A stretch of 64,000 nucleotides of DNA from Proteiniclasticum sediminis (GCF_018128025.1 NZ_JAGSCS010000015.1:1-64000), one strand, 5' to 3'. Counted from the first letter of the stretch, positions 8,471 through 17,237 are shown. The notes: generated by a model from the letters alone, not told the origin. Numbers and translations: made by a program.

Positions 8471-8513
8471 CAAAATCAAAAGATCAAAGATCAATCAAAA
8501 GATCAAAAGATCT
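8471..8513. repeat. Short AAAGATC-type repeats upstream of tRNA-Ser
   Basis: Five near-identical copies of (A)AAGATCAA occur in about 43 bases, partly as direct repeats. They lie just upstream of the tRNA-Ser promoter, where UP-element-like A-rich DNA or a regulator site could act. Confidence 0.5.
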
Positions 8514-8545
8514 AATATATACCCTGGAGATGTCTATATGACAAA

Positions 8546-8600
8546 GAACATCCCGAAGGCTGCACTTACTTCAAAAATGAGTGCGACTCCGGGATGGTTC
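8546..8600 (-). terminator. Probable terminator of the InlB-repeat surface protein gene
   Basis: GAACATCCCG pairs with CGGGATGGTTC at the ends of a 55-base imperfect hairpin with a second inner stem. Only a TTTG tail follows on the reverse strand, so termination strength is uncertain. Confidence 0.5.
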
Positions 8601-8657
8601 TATGTATTGTGTTTACCTCACTTCTGAATGGTAGCGCCTTTGTTCAGAAAGTTTGCC

Positions 8658-10676
8658 TTACAGACTTTCTTTTCTCTTCACCAGAGTCACCGCACCTGCC
8701 AGAATGAACAAAAATCCGAAACCGAAGATCAAGAAGTTGGAGCTGGAGCCGGCTTTAGGAAGAACCTGGGTCCACTGGGCATAAAGTACCAGATTCCCTT
8801 CCGTTATGGCAAAGGTATTGCCGGTTTGATAGAGCTTGCCGGAACCGTCTTTCTCGGTATTCCATCCTGCAAACTGATAGCCGTCTTTCGTTAAGGTATG
8901 GCCTAGGACCGTAACGCTTTCGCCCAGCACATAAGTTTTGCTGTCTACAGGTGCTGTTCCTTTCGCACCGCCTACATCATACGTTACGGTATAGTTTTCT
9001 TCTTCCCACTGGGCATAAAGCACCAAATTTTCTGCACCTAGTATAAATTTATCTCCAGGTTCATAAGCTATTCCCTTTCCATCTGCCTTGGTATTCCATC
9101 CCGTAAAACGGTATCCGGCACGAAGGAGCGTATTTTGTGGAAGAACCACTTCATCGCCCATGACATGTTCCTGATCTGCAGGAAGTGTTCCTGCTGTGCT
9201 GCCGTTGCTATTAAAGGATACCTTATACTGCACGGGTGTCCATTGCGCATAAAGCACGACATTCTCAGTTCCGATGGGAAGAAGATCTCCAGGAAGATAG
9301 GAATCTCCGGTGTTATCTTTTTTGGTATTCCAGTGATCGAAGGTGAACCCTAGTTTTGTCATCGTTCCAGTAAGAACATTTGCTTCATCCTCCATGTGGT
9401 ACATGGTCCCATCTACAGGAGCTATTCCTTCAGTATGTCCATTTCCATCATAGGTGATGGTGTAATCGGAGAGCGTCCACTGTGCATAGAGCGTCAGGTC
9501 TTCGCTTCCAAAAGTATAAGTGTCTCCTGGCTTAAAACTTGTTCCCGTTCCATTGGCTTCTGTGTTCCAGCCGGCAAAATAATATCCGGGATTCAGGAAG
9601 GTATTGTCCAGGATTGCTGCAGTATCGCCTTTCAGATAAAGTGTTTCATCTGCAGGAGCTGTTCCACTTGTAGCTCCATTGCCGTCATAGGCAACCTTGT
9701 ACTCTTTTGCCTTGTACTGGGCATAGAGAACGGTGTCTTCCGTGACATAAATGTCATCAGCTGGAGCAAAGTGTTCTCCAGTGCCATCTGCGATGGTGTT
9801 CCAACCCGTGAAAATCATTTCCTCTTTCACCGGGTCTGCAGGTTTGGTCACCGCCTGAGTATCTGAAAGAACAAAAGTGTGCTTGAGTAACACATCTTCG
9901 TCATAGAACTTTACCCCGAAAGCCTCATAAGGAATGGCAAAGCCATCGATCTCATCCGAAAAATCGGAGAGCTTTGTCGCGGCTCCTGTGGTGGTATTCA
10001 GTTCGTAAACCCCAGAAGTGCCGCCATTTTGATATAAAGTTCCATAAAGAATATTATTATCACGGTCAAAGGAGAGGCCCTGAGCAAAATTGATATCCAC
10101 ACCCAGTAGTCCAACGACTGTCAGTTCTCCGGTGTTCTTGTTCACCTTAAACAGCTGGTCTGTGCCGATATCTGTGGCATAAAGCTCTCCAGCGGCATTA
10201 AATGCACAGTCGATAAAAAGATTACTGCCATCGCCAAGTGAAAAGAGCTGTGCTACCGCAGCTGTCTCCAGATTGATCGAATAAAGCGCTGAGCCTGTCA
10301 GTACATAGGCCTTATTATCGATGGTATCGAAAGCAAATCCAGTGGTGGTCATTCCCGTGTTTCCCACAAGTCTTACTGTCCCTGTAACATAATCGACTTC
10401 GAAAAAGTTTCCGGCAAAGTCAATCATGAACAGCTGGTCACCAACGAAATCTCCCCCTGCCATGAATCCGTTTACTGTTCCATCATCTGCTTTGATAAGC
10501 GTTTGAGTGCCATCCGGAATACTTATTGATATTAGTCCTGTAGGATTTCCCACTCCGCTATACGCTCTCCATGCATAGCCTAGGGTCGTTTCTCCTGGTA
10601 AAGCTTGAACACGGATTGGGAAAAAATTCAGTGAAAATAATAGCATTAGGATGAGACTTGTAAATTTTTTTCTCAA
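8658..10676 (-). CDS. Sortase-anchored surface protein with five InlB-type repeats
   Basis: The 672-residue exported protein has a Sec signal peptide (1-26, ending VQA). Residues ~45-250 form a beta-propeller-like domain of short strands (VDYVTGTVRLVG, LYSINLETAAV, LFKVNKNTGELTVVG). Five tandem Listeria-Bacteroides/InlB B-repeats follow at about 253-322, 325-401, 403-480, 482-558 and 560-636, each ending F.GWNT...G...LYAQW. The C-terminus has LPKAG (639-643), a hydrophobic helix and the basic tail KRKESL, which is a sortase-A-type sorting signal with Ala in place of Thr. The start is TTG, supported by AAGGAGGGG eight bases upstream. The likely role is adhesion or cell-surface display. No sortase gene is in the window. 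Confidence 0.9.
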   Translation of the reverse strand: MRKKFTSLILMLLFSLNFFPIRVQALPGETTLGYAWRAYSGVGNPTGLISISIPDGTQTLIKADDGTVNGFMAGGDFVGDQLFMIDFAGNFFEVDYVTGTVRLVGNTGMTTTGFAFDTIDNKAYVLTGSALYSINLETAAVAQLFSLGDGSNLFIDCAFNAAGELYATDIGTDQLFKVNKNTGELTVVGLLGVDINFAQGLSFDRDNNILYGTLYQNGGTSGVYELNTTTGAATKLSDFSDEIDGFAIPYEAFGVKFYDEDVLLKHTFVLSDTQAVTKPADPVKEEMIFTGWNTIADGTGEHFAPADDIYVTEDTVLYAQYKAKEYKVAYDGNGATSGTAPADETLYLKGDTAAILDNTFLNPGYYFAGWNTEANGTGTSFKPGDTYTFGSEDLTLYAQWTLSDYTITYDGNGHTEGIAPVDGTMYHMEDEANVLTGTMTKLGFTFDHWNTKKDNTGDSYLPGDLLPIGTENVVLYAQWTPVQYKVSFNSNGSTAGTLPADQEHVMGDEVVLPQNTLLRAGYRFTGWNTKADGKGIAYEPGDKFILGAENLVLYAQWEEENYTVTYDVGGAKGTAPVDSKTYVLGESVTVLGHTLTKDGYQFAGWNTEKDGSGKLYQTGNTFAITEGNLVLYAQWTQVLPKAGSSSNFLIFGFGFLFILAGAVTLVKRKESL
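8769..9920 (-). repeat. Five tandem ~230-bp coding repeats (InlB B-repeats)
   Basis: The DNA encoding repeats 1-5 is diverged at nucleotide level but keeps the GWNT and LYAQW codon blocks at regular spacing of about 77 codons. The first copy is shorter and ends in YAQY. Confidence 0.85.
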
Positions 10677-10738
10677 TTGGACCCCTCCTTATTAATGTAT
10701 GCTGAATTATATGAATATTGTTTTATCTTCTTGTCTGT

Positions 10739-10767
10739 ATTATAAACGCCCTTTTTATTGCTGTCCA
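10739..10767 (-). promoter_or_regulatory. Sigma-A promoter of the surface-protein gene
   Basis: TGGACA, a 17-base spacer and TATAAT on the reverse strand give a leader of about 55 bases before the TTG start. Confidence 0.8.
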
Positions 10768-11043
10768 TAGGGCATCCGTGTTGCTTTCAGTTTTTTCTTT
10801 GAATTCTTTAGTTCTTCCTCTCAAAGAATAGTTTTGCCTATCTTGTTATTTTTATACATCAAGCCTGTTCATTGGAAAACCTGCATCAATCATTCCGATC
10901 CTTCATTGTGGCGATGGCTCCCCATACCGGCCACGTTGTCTCTCTGAAAAACCGGATCTATTGCAGCGTGTCCAGAAGGAGTATAAACCGGCGCATTCCG
11001 AGGCCCGTCAGGACCTCCAGATCAGCAAAGAAGAGGTCCTGAA

Positions 11044-11111
11044 TTTCGAAGAAAGAAGGGTGGATAACGTATCCCGCCAGAGATATGTTATCCACCCTTC
11101 CTTCTTCGAAA
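11044..11111. repeat. Long imperfect inverted repeat, 30-bp arms
   Basis: Arms 11044-11073 and 11082-11111 pair with about three mismatches around an 8-base loop (core GAAGGGTGGATAAC). There is no T-run on either side, so it is not a standard terminator. It could be a relic of a small mobile repeat. Confidence 0.7.
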
Positions 11112-11188
11112 CAAACATTGACTGAGGAGCGATCCGATCATCCAAACATAACGTTAGTAATATACATTTTCCATTAACCCATTGAAAT

Positions 11189-11216
11189 CGGGGCTGGAGA
11201 AAACTCTCCAGCCCCG
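11189..11216 (-). terminator. Terminator of the serC-serA-DUF1015 operon
   Basis: A perfect 12-bp stem (CGGGGCTGGAGA with its complement, 4-base loop) lies 14 bases past the DUF1015 stop. The tail ATTTC is short. Confidence 0.7.
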
Positions 11217-11229
11217 CTGCTTCACTTTG

Positions 11230-12477
11230 TTATTCCAGATCGTGAAGGAACAGTCCGCTGCGAAGCTTCGGCTCAAACCATGTGGATTTGGGTGGCATGA
11301 CCATGCCCGCATCGGAGATGGCGATGAGATCCTCAATGAGGGTGGGATACAGTGAAAAGGCCACCTTCATGTTCTTCTTTACCCGGGTCTCCAGTTCTTT
11401 CAGTCCGCGGATTCCGCCGATGAAGTCGATGCGCTTGTCCGTGCGGGGATCCTCAATGCCTAAGATGGGATGGAGCAGATTGTCCTGGAGAATCTTGCAG
11501 TCGATGCGCTTTAAGGGATCCTCGTCAAAGACGATATGGGGTTTCGCCTCCAGAACATACCAGCGGTCTTCCAGATACATGCCGAACTCATGCTTCTTCT
11601 GGGGTTTATAGGGTCCAGGCTGGGACGCCGGCGTCACGGTGAAGTTTTCTTCCACGGCTTGGATGAACTCTTTCTCCGATTTCCCGTTGAGGTCTTTCAC
11701 CACCCGGTTGTAGTCCATGATCCGCAGCTCATTGCTGGGGAAAATCACCGCCAGGAAGTGGTTGAACTCTTCATCACCCGTATAGCCGGGGTTTTCTTTT
11801 CGCTTTTTCTCGCCCACCCGCACCGCGGAGGCTGCCCGGTGATGCCCGTCGGCAATGTAGAGGGACTCTACCTGGCTAAACTCTTCTTCCAGTCTCTGGA
11901 TGACATCCTCATCCAGAATGGACCAGGCCTTATGGCCCACACCGTCCTCGGCGATGAAGTCGTAAAGGGGGGTATGGTTCTTCTGATACTCCTCCAGAAG
12001 CTTTGTGATGCTGTCTTTTGGCACATAGGTGAGGAAAATCGGTCCCGTATGGAAATTGGTCACTTCCACGTGGCGGATCCGGTCTGCTTCCTTGTCCGCC
12101 CGGGTAAACTCATGCTTTTTCACCACGTTATTCAGGTAGTCGTCCACAGAAGCCAGGGAAACCAGTCCCGTCTGGGGATGGCCGTCCATGACGAGGGTAT
12201 AGATATAGAAGGCTTTTTTCGGCTCCCGGATGAGGGTGCCCTCTTCGATGAAGCGGAGAAGGTTCTCCCTAGCCTTGGCGTAAACCATTGGATCATAGAG
12301 ATCGACTCCCGGTTCCAGATCGATCTCTGCCTTGTCCACGTGAAGGAAGGAGTAGGGATTGTCCTTGACCATTTCCCGAGCTTCCTCGGAATTCATGACA
12401 TCATAGGGAAGCGCAGCCACTTTGTCCGCCAGTTCCGGCGTGGGGCGTACCGCGCAAAAGGGTTTGATTACTGCCAT
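11230..12477 (-). CDS. DUF1015 family protein, serine-operon associated
   Basis: This is a 415-residue cytoplasmic protein of the DUF1015 family. Visible signatures are the N-terminal AVRPTPELADKVAALPYDV, the KKHEFTRADKEADR block (120-133) and IADGHHRAAS with DGHHR at 210-214. The start has GAGGAGG upstream. It is the third gene of serC-serA-DUF1015 with 11 bases between stop and start, and no serB lies nearby. In Clostridia the family is repeatedly found beside serA/serC, so a role in phosphoserine/serine metabolism is a reasonable inference. The DGHHR motif recalls the ParB-like serine kinase fold. The reaction itself is not known to me. Confidence 0.88.
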   Translation of the reverse strand: MAVIKPFCAVRPTPELADKVAALPYDVMNSEEAREMVKDNPYSFLHVDKAEIDLEPGVDLYDPMVYAKARENLLRFIEEGTLIREPKKAFYIYTLVMDGHPQTGLVSLASVDDYLNNVVKKHEFTRADKEADRIRHVEVTNFHTGPIFLTYVPKDSITKLLEEYQKNHTPLYDFIAEDGVGHKAWSILDEDVIQRLEEEFSQVESLYIADGHHRAASAVRVGEKKRKENPGYTGDEEFNHFLAVIFPSNELRIMDYNRVVKDLNGKSEKEFIQAVEENFTVTPASQPGPYKPQKKHEFGMYLEDRWYVLEAKPHIVFDEDPLKRIDCKILQDNLLHPILGIEDPRTDKRIDFIGGIRGLKELETRVKKNMKVAFSLYPTLIEDLIAISDAGMVMPPKSTWFEPKLRSGLFLHDLE

Positions 12478-12488
12478 TTTCTTCCTCC

Positions 12489-13400
12489 TCAGGCGAAAAA
12501 CTCCAGAATAATATTGACGATCTCTTCCCCGATGCGCTCCTGGGCCTCATCCGTGGAGGCACCGATGTGGGGCGTCATGGAAATCTTGTCATGGGTGTAC
12601 AGCCGCTCGTTCTTCGTGGGTTCTTCCTTGAAGACGTCGATGGCCGCTGCGGAGACTTTTCCGCTGTCCAGGGCATCGCAAAGAGCTTCTTCATCGATGA
12701 GTCCGCCCCGGGCGGTGTTGATGAGGTACACCCCATCCTTCATCTTCTCGATTTCCTCTTTGCCGATGAGGTGCGGACGGTCAGCCAGCTTAGGCATATG
12801 GAGAGATATGAAATCCGCCTTCTGGAAAAGCTCTTCCAAGGTCACATAGGTATAGGGCTCATTCTCGGGATGGGGACCGCTGCGGTTGGTGTAGATCACC
12901 GTCATGCCCAAAGCTGCCGCCCGCTTGGCCACTTCCTTGGCAATGCGTCCGAAGCCGATGAGACCTAGGGTTTTGCCGGAAAGCTCAATGCCGTTGTAGT
13001 GCTTCTTGTTCCACTGACCCTGACGCATGGTCACATTGGCGCTGTGGATGAATCGGGCGATGTTGAACATATGGCCGATGGCCAGTTCCGCCACGGAAGC
13101 GCTGGAGGCGTTGGGGGTGTTGCGCACCCGGATCCCCTTCTCCTCGGCGTATTTCACGTCGATGTTGTCCACGCCGACGCCGCCGCGGATGATGAGCTTC
13201 AGCCGTCCGCCCTTCACCGCCTCATCAATGAGGGGTTCCCGGACCTTCGTGGCCGAACGGACCACGATGACATCAAACTCCTTGATTTTTTCCGAAAGCT
13301 CCGGCAGTTCGTAGTGGGCATCCACCACCTCAAAGCCTGCCTGGGTAAGTCTGGCGATGGCGCTTTGCTCCATGCCGTCAGCCGCAAGAATTCTTTTCAT
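12489..13400 (-). CDS. serA: D-3-phosphoglycerate dehydrogenase, short form
   Basis: It oxidises 3-phosphoglycerate to 3-phosphohydroxypyruvate with NAD, the first step of serine synthesis. The 303 residues contain the catalytic-site strand IRGGVGVDNIDV (71-82), the Rossmann motif GLIGFGRIAKEV (about 146-157), the INTARGGLIDEEAL block and the catalytic His in TPHIGASTDEA. It ends right after the catalytic core, so it lacks the C-terminal ACT domain that mediates serine feedback in long forms. Start 13400 is set by GGGAGG; an upstream ATG at 13445 would add 15 atypical residues inside the spacer after serC. Confidence 0.95.
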   Translation of the reverse strand: MKRILAADGMEQSAIARLTQAGFEVVDAHYELPELSEKIKEFDVIVVRSATKVREPLIDEAVKGGRLKLIIRGGVGVDNIDVKYAEEKGIRVRNTPNASSASVAELAIGHMFNIARFIHSANVTMRQGQWNKKHYNGIELSGKTLGLIGFGRIAKEVAKRAAALGMTVIYTNRSGPHPENEPYTYVTLEELFQKADFISLHMPKLADRPHLIGKEEIEKMKDGVYLINTARGGLIDEEALCDALDSGKVSAAAIDVFKEEPTKNERLYTHDKISMTPHIGASTDEAQERIGEEIVNIILEFFA

Positions 13401-13419
13401 ATTGACCTCCCTTATCCCT

Positions 13420-14508
13420 TTATACTTCGCTGTGCTTGGCTTCAAATTCCTTCATGAAATCCACCAGGGCCTGAACTCCTTCCACGGGCATGGCGTTGTA
13501 GATGGAGGCACGCATGCCGCCCACCGCCCGGTGACCCTTGAGGTTGGAGAATCCCTTGGCCGTGGCTTCCTTGACAAAGGCGTCATCCAGCTCCGGAGTC
13601 TCGGTGCGGAAGGTGACGTTCATCATGGAGCGGTCTTCCTTCAGCACGGTGGTCTTGAAGATTTTGCTGGAATCCAGGTAATCATAGAGCAGGTTGGCTT
13701 TCTTCTCATTGTTCGCCTTCAGCCCTTCCAGACCGCCCATGTCCTTCACCCAGTCCAGAACCAGGCCTAGGATGTAGATGGCGTAGGTGGGTGGGGTGTT
13801 GTACATGGAGTCATTGGCCACCATTTCCTGGTAGTTCATCATCACCGGGGTCAGGGGCTGGGGCTCTCCCACCAGATCCTCCCGGATGATCACCACGGTG
13901 AGACCGGCAGGGCCCATGTTCTTCTGGGCACCGGCATAGATGAGGCCGAACTTGGACACATCCACAGGCTCCGACAGAATGCAGGAGGACATGTCCGACA
14001 CGAGGGGTACATTGCCCGTCTCGGGAATGTACTTAAAGGTGGTGCCGTAGATGGTGTTGTTGTGGCAGATGTGCACATAGTCCGCTTCCGGATCCAGGGT
14101 TAACTCTTCCTGTTTCGGAATGTGGTTGAAGTTGTCTGCCTTGCTGGTGCCGGCGAGACTGATTTTGCCGTACTTCTGAGCTTCCTTGTAGGCCTTGCCG
14201 GAGAAGCTGCCGGAAACGACGTAGTCCGCTTTTCCGCTCTTCACCAGAAGATTCATGGGAACCATGGCAAACTGCAGCGTCGCGCCGCCCTGGAGGAAGA
14301 GGACCTTGTAGTTCTCCGGAATGCCCATGACTTCCCGGAGCTTGGCCTCCGTATCCTTGATGATCTTGTCATAGACCTTACTGCGGTGGCTCATTTCCAT
14401 GACGGACATGCCGGATCCCTCATAGTCGAGCATTTCGGCGGCTGCCCGTTCCAGTACCGGTACGGGGAGCATGGAGGGACCAGCGGAAAAATTGAAAATT
14501 CTTGTCAT
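13420..14508 (-). CDS. serC: Phosphoserine aminotransferase
   Basis: This PLP enzyme converts 3-phosphohydroxypyruvate and glutamate to phosphoserine and 2-oxoglutarate. The 362-residue product starts MTRIFNFSAGPSMLP, the family hallmark. The PLP lysine lies in YAGAQKNMGPAG, with SDMSS upstream and the C-terminal HRAVGGMRASIYNAM block that binds substrate phosphate. Start 14508 has GAGGAGAG upstream. It is the first gene of serC-serA-DUF1015. The 229 bases between it and the ornithine operon contain no clear terminator, T-box or promoter, so read-through from the ornithine genes is possible. Confidence 0.97.
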   Translation of the reverse strand: MTRIFNFSAGPSMLPVPVLERAAAEMLDYEGSGMSVMEMSHRSKVYDKIIKDTEAKLREVMGIPENYKVLFLQGGATLQFAMVPMNLLVKSGKADYVVSGSFSGKAYKEAQKYGKISLAGTSKADNFNHIPKQEELTLDPEADYVHICHNNTIYGTTFKYIPETGNVPLVSDMSSCILSEPVDVSKFGLIYAGAQKNMGPAGLTVVIIREDLVGEPQPLTPVMMNYQEMVANDSMYNTPPTYAIYILGLVLDWVKDMGGLEGLKANNEKKANLLYDYLDSSKIFKTTVLKEDRSMMNVTFRTETPELDDAFVKEATAKGFSNLKGHRAVGGMRASIYNAMPVEGVQALVDFMKEFEAKHSEV

Positions 14509-14737
14509 AGTATCTCTCCTCACATCATTTTATTCGGCTTGAATTAATTCCATTATGTCATCTCCGAAATGCTTGGACAACAGGATTTTCGGCTCCCTTT
14601 CCCGGATCCTCCCGCCCCAAGGCCGGGAAACCCCCTCTCTCTGGCTGAAGTCGAAATTTTCCCCTGTAACCATTTTCACTCTCCTGAATTGTGCCCTGAA
14701 TTATTTCCAGATTCGCATTCTGCCCGGGACGTTTCCA

Positions 14738-15862
14738 CTACAGATCCGCCGCCAGCGCCAGCTCCTCCTCCGGGTCATCGCTGCCGCCGCCTTCGCTCTC
14801 CTCGATGAAGACCTTCTCCACATAGGGGGAGGTCATGGCGTTGAGCATGCCGCCGTATTTCACATAGAAGCTGATGATGTCCCCCACGGCATAGATGTCC
14901 TCTTCCCGGGATACATCCAGGATCAGATGATCGGAACTGGCCCCCAAAATGCTGAGCTTGGGGTTCACGGGAATGATCCCCGAAGGATCCACGTCCTGCT
15001 TGCCCAGGGCCAGAATGGCCCGCTGGATAATCCCTCGGTCCTCGTGGCGGGGGATGTTTCCGAAGGCATCTCGGCCGATGCGCCCGTGGGGCACCGAGGG
15101 CTTTTCCTTCAGCTCGATGATCTGGGCCTTGAGAATGAAGGCATCCTCCTCCAGCCCGTCAAAATGCTCTCCAAAGGCCGTTTCCTTGCCTAGAAGAATC
15201 ACCTCGCCCAGGCGCAGGTTGTTCACGCCGGGAGGAAACCCGTTTTCCTCTTCAATGAGATACACGCTGGAGGAGCTGCCCCCGGAGATGATCTCCACAT
15301 CGAGATCATACTTCTCCTTCATCCGCATGGCGATGTCCACCAGGCGAAGGAGCGTTGTCTGCTCCGGAATGACGCCGCCAAAGCAGGTGAGATTTACCCC
15401 GAAGCCCTTGATCCGGATCCCCGGAATGGTCACGGCCTCTTTGATGAATTCCTCCACCTTGTGGTATCGAATCCCTTCCCGGTAATCCCCCAGATCCACC
15501 ATGATGATGACCTGATGGACCATCTGGCGGCGGGATGCTGCCTTGCCGATCTCCCGTAGGGTGTCCAGTTCCGAATTGAGGCTGTAGTCACAGTAGGACA
15601 GCACATCCTCGATTTCGCTCTTCATGGGCAGGCGAAGAAGCACCTTCTTCACCGGCAGATGCGCCAACCGCTTCAGGTTCCGGATGCGGGCATCGGCGAT
15701 GAACTCCGCGCCCCCCCGGAGCATGGCTTCGGCGATTCTAGGCTCCGCACTGAAACCCTTGGTCACCGCCATGATGGATATTCCCGCTTGCTTGAAGATC
15801 TCATGGACCTTCCGGGAATTGTTCTCGATTTTATCCAGATGAATTTCAATCAAGGGATACAT
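14738..15862 (-). CDS. orr: Ornithine racemase (alanine racemase-like PLP enzyme)
   Basis: It interconverts L- and D-ornithine and so feeds D-ornithine to the aminomutase. The 374 residues form an alanine-racemase-type barrel. The PLP lysine is Lys35 in MAVTKGF, with VDLGDYREGIRY (about 122-133), GFGVNLTCFGG and the phosphate-binding ISGGSSSSVYL downstream. The acidic C-terminal tail (SEGGGSDDPEEE) is unusual. It overlaps the upstream MutL-like gene by 17 bases, implying coupled translation, and is the last gene of the ornithine operon. The call rests on fold motifs plus its place in this operon. Confidence 0.93.
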   Translation of the reverse strand: MYPLIEIHLDKIENNSRKVHEIFKQAGISIMAVTKGFSAEPRIAEAMLRGGAEFIADARIRNLKRLAHLPVKKVLLRLPMKSEIEDVLSYCDYSLNSELDTLREIGKAASRRQMVHQVIIMVDLGDYREGIRYHKVEEFIKEAVTIPGIRIKGFGVNLTCFGGVIPEQTTLLRLVDIAMRMKEKYDLDVEIISGGSSSSVYLIEEENGFPPGVNNLRLGEVILLGKETAFGEHFDGLEEDAFILKAQIIELKEKPSVPHGRIGRDAFGNIPRHEDRGIIQRAILALGKQDVDPSGIIPVNPKLSILGASSDHLILDVSREEDIYAVGDIISFYVKYGGMLNAMTSPYVEKVFIEESEGGGSDDPEEELALAADL

Positions 15863-17237
15863 GATCTACTCCCTCCTCATTCCAAAGTCCGATACTCTCC
15901 AGCATGAGCCTTTTGGCCGCCTCGGGATAGTGCCGGGACAGCACCCCCAGGGAGGCCAGAAGATAGTTCCGGTCCAGGAGCACTTTCGCTTCCTTTTGGG
16001 GATACAGCCGCTCCCCCCGGCCCATGGTCTGGATTTTTTCCAAAATGTACGCTGCACCCGGAAGCCGGGTGAGGGCTCCGCCGGTACCGATGATGAACTT
16101 CACCTCCGTGAGATCCTTGCCTTCCGCCACCCGCTTTCTTCCCGCCGATTCGCCGTAGAGATTCCGAAGATTTCCCGCATGCCGTTCCAAAGAGGTCTTC
16201 ACCGCTTCCTCCGTGAGGCGAAGGGCCAGCGCGATCTCCTCCGGTTTTTGGGGCACCGGGGGCAGCTCTTCCACCTCACCAAAGCCCAGCCCTAGCTCCT
16301 TCCTTAAGGTTTCCTCGCCGATACGCTCCGCCAGGTTCATCCGGTTCACATAGATCCCCAGATCCCCTTCCACTGTGCGCTTGGCCTCGGGCTCCGGAGC
16401 CAGGAGGATCCGGTTGATCTCCTCGGATCCCGCAGTGACAGAATGAACATCCGTGGTGGCGCCCCCCACGTCAAGGATGAGGACATCCCCCAGCACCTCT
16501 TTCAGGATTTTCGCGCTTTCCATCACCGCGCCCGGGGTAGGCATCACCGAACCGGAGACCAGATCATACACATGCTCCATGCCCTGGGCATGGACAATAT
16601 GTTTTTCAAACACCGCCTGGATGATCTTCCGGGCGGGCTCCACCTGGAGCACATCCACCCGGGGGTAGACATTGTCCGTCACATAGAGCTCCATGGGACT
16701 TCCGGAAAAGATCTCCCGGATCTCCTCCTGGTTTTCCACATTGCCGGCATAGATCACCGGCAGCGGAAGCTCCAGGCTCCGTATTTTTTCCGCATTTTCC
16801 AGGGCTGTTTCCCGTTCGCCGTAATCGAGCCCCCCGGCAATCATGATCATATTGGGACGGATCCTCTCAATTTTCTTCAAATCCGAGGCCTTCAGCCTTC
16901 CTGCCGTCACCAGCTTGATCACCGCCCCAGCCCCCAGGGCCGCTTCCCGGGAGGCTTTCACCGTCATATCCAGCACCAGACCGTGGACGGTCATCCGAAG
17001 GCCCCCCGCTGCGCTGGAGGTGGCCAGAAACTCCTCATACTCCAAGGTCTCTAACCCTAACTTTTGCTGAAGATCCGCCATGGCTTCCCGAAGGCCCACC
17101 CGAACATCCCCCTGGAGGGCTGTGGTCACCCCCTGGCCCTGGCCGAGAAAAGCGGGCTGCTGCCCATGGAGTCCTCCAAAGGCATTGACCACGGTGGTGG
17201 TGCTTCCAATTTCCGCCACTAAGACATCAATGTTCAT
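15846..17237 (-). CDS. MutL/GlmL-family ATPase, putative ornithine aminomutase reactivase
   Basis: This 463-residue ASKHA-fold ATPase belongs to the MutL/GlmL group. The first phosphate loop is VLVAEIGSTTTVVNAF (about 5-20) and the second is ILDVGGATTDVHSV. GTGGALTRLPGA sits near residue 395. MutL-like proteins accompany B12-dependent mutases and are thought to reactivate or protect them. Here it follows oraE directly, so it most likely serves D-ornithine 4,5-aminomutase. The start at 17237 has AGGGGG 8-9 bases upstream; the longer frame to 17288 would overlap oraE. The reactivase role is inferred from family and context. Confidence 0.85.
   Translation of the reverse strand: MNIDVLVAEIGSTTTVVNAFGGLHGQQPAFLGQGQGVTTALQGDVRVGLREAMADLQQKLGLETLEYEEFLATSSAAGGLRMTVHGLVLDMTVKASREAALGAGAVIKLVTAGRLKASDLKKIERIRPNMIMIAGGLDYGERETALENAEKIRSLELPLPVIYAGNVENQEEIREIFSGSPMELYVTDNVYPRVDVLQVEPARKIIQAVFEKHIVHAQGMEHVYDLVSGSVMPTPGAVMESAKILKEVLGDVLILDVGGATTDVHSVTAGSEEINRILLAPEPEAKRTVEGDLGIYVNRMNLAERIGEETLRKELGLGFGEVEELPPVPQKPEEIALALRLTEEAVKTSLERHAGNLRNLYGESAGRKRVAEGKDLTEVKFIIGTGGALTRLPGAAYILEKIQTMGRGERLYPQKEAKVLLDRNYLLASLGVLSRHYPEAAKRLMLESIGLWNEEGVDHVSLD

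Larger units (their letters stand above)
10677..11229. other. Intergenic with promoter, coding-like remnant and long hairpin
   Basis: The left end holds the surface-protein promoter. From about 10930 to 11130 the forward strand has an open frame without a start, reading LLQRVQKEYKPAHSEARQ and onward to a TGA; it looks like the C-terminus of a lost gene that I cannot name. It overlaps a 30-bp inverted repeat (11044-11111). The ser operon terminator is at the right end. Confidence 0.45.

Noticed and set aside
8769-9920. Repeat array considered as CRISPR
   Set aside because: The repeats are ~230 bp, coding, diverged and in frame; there are no identical short repeats with unique spacers and no cas genes.
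14509-14737. T-box or terminator in front of serC
   Set aside because: No T-box core (GGTGG-ACCGCG-like) and no hairpin followed by a T-run; only a bulged CCCGGCC/GGCGGG stem without tail.
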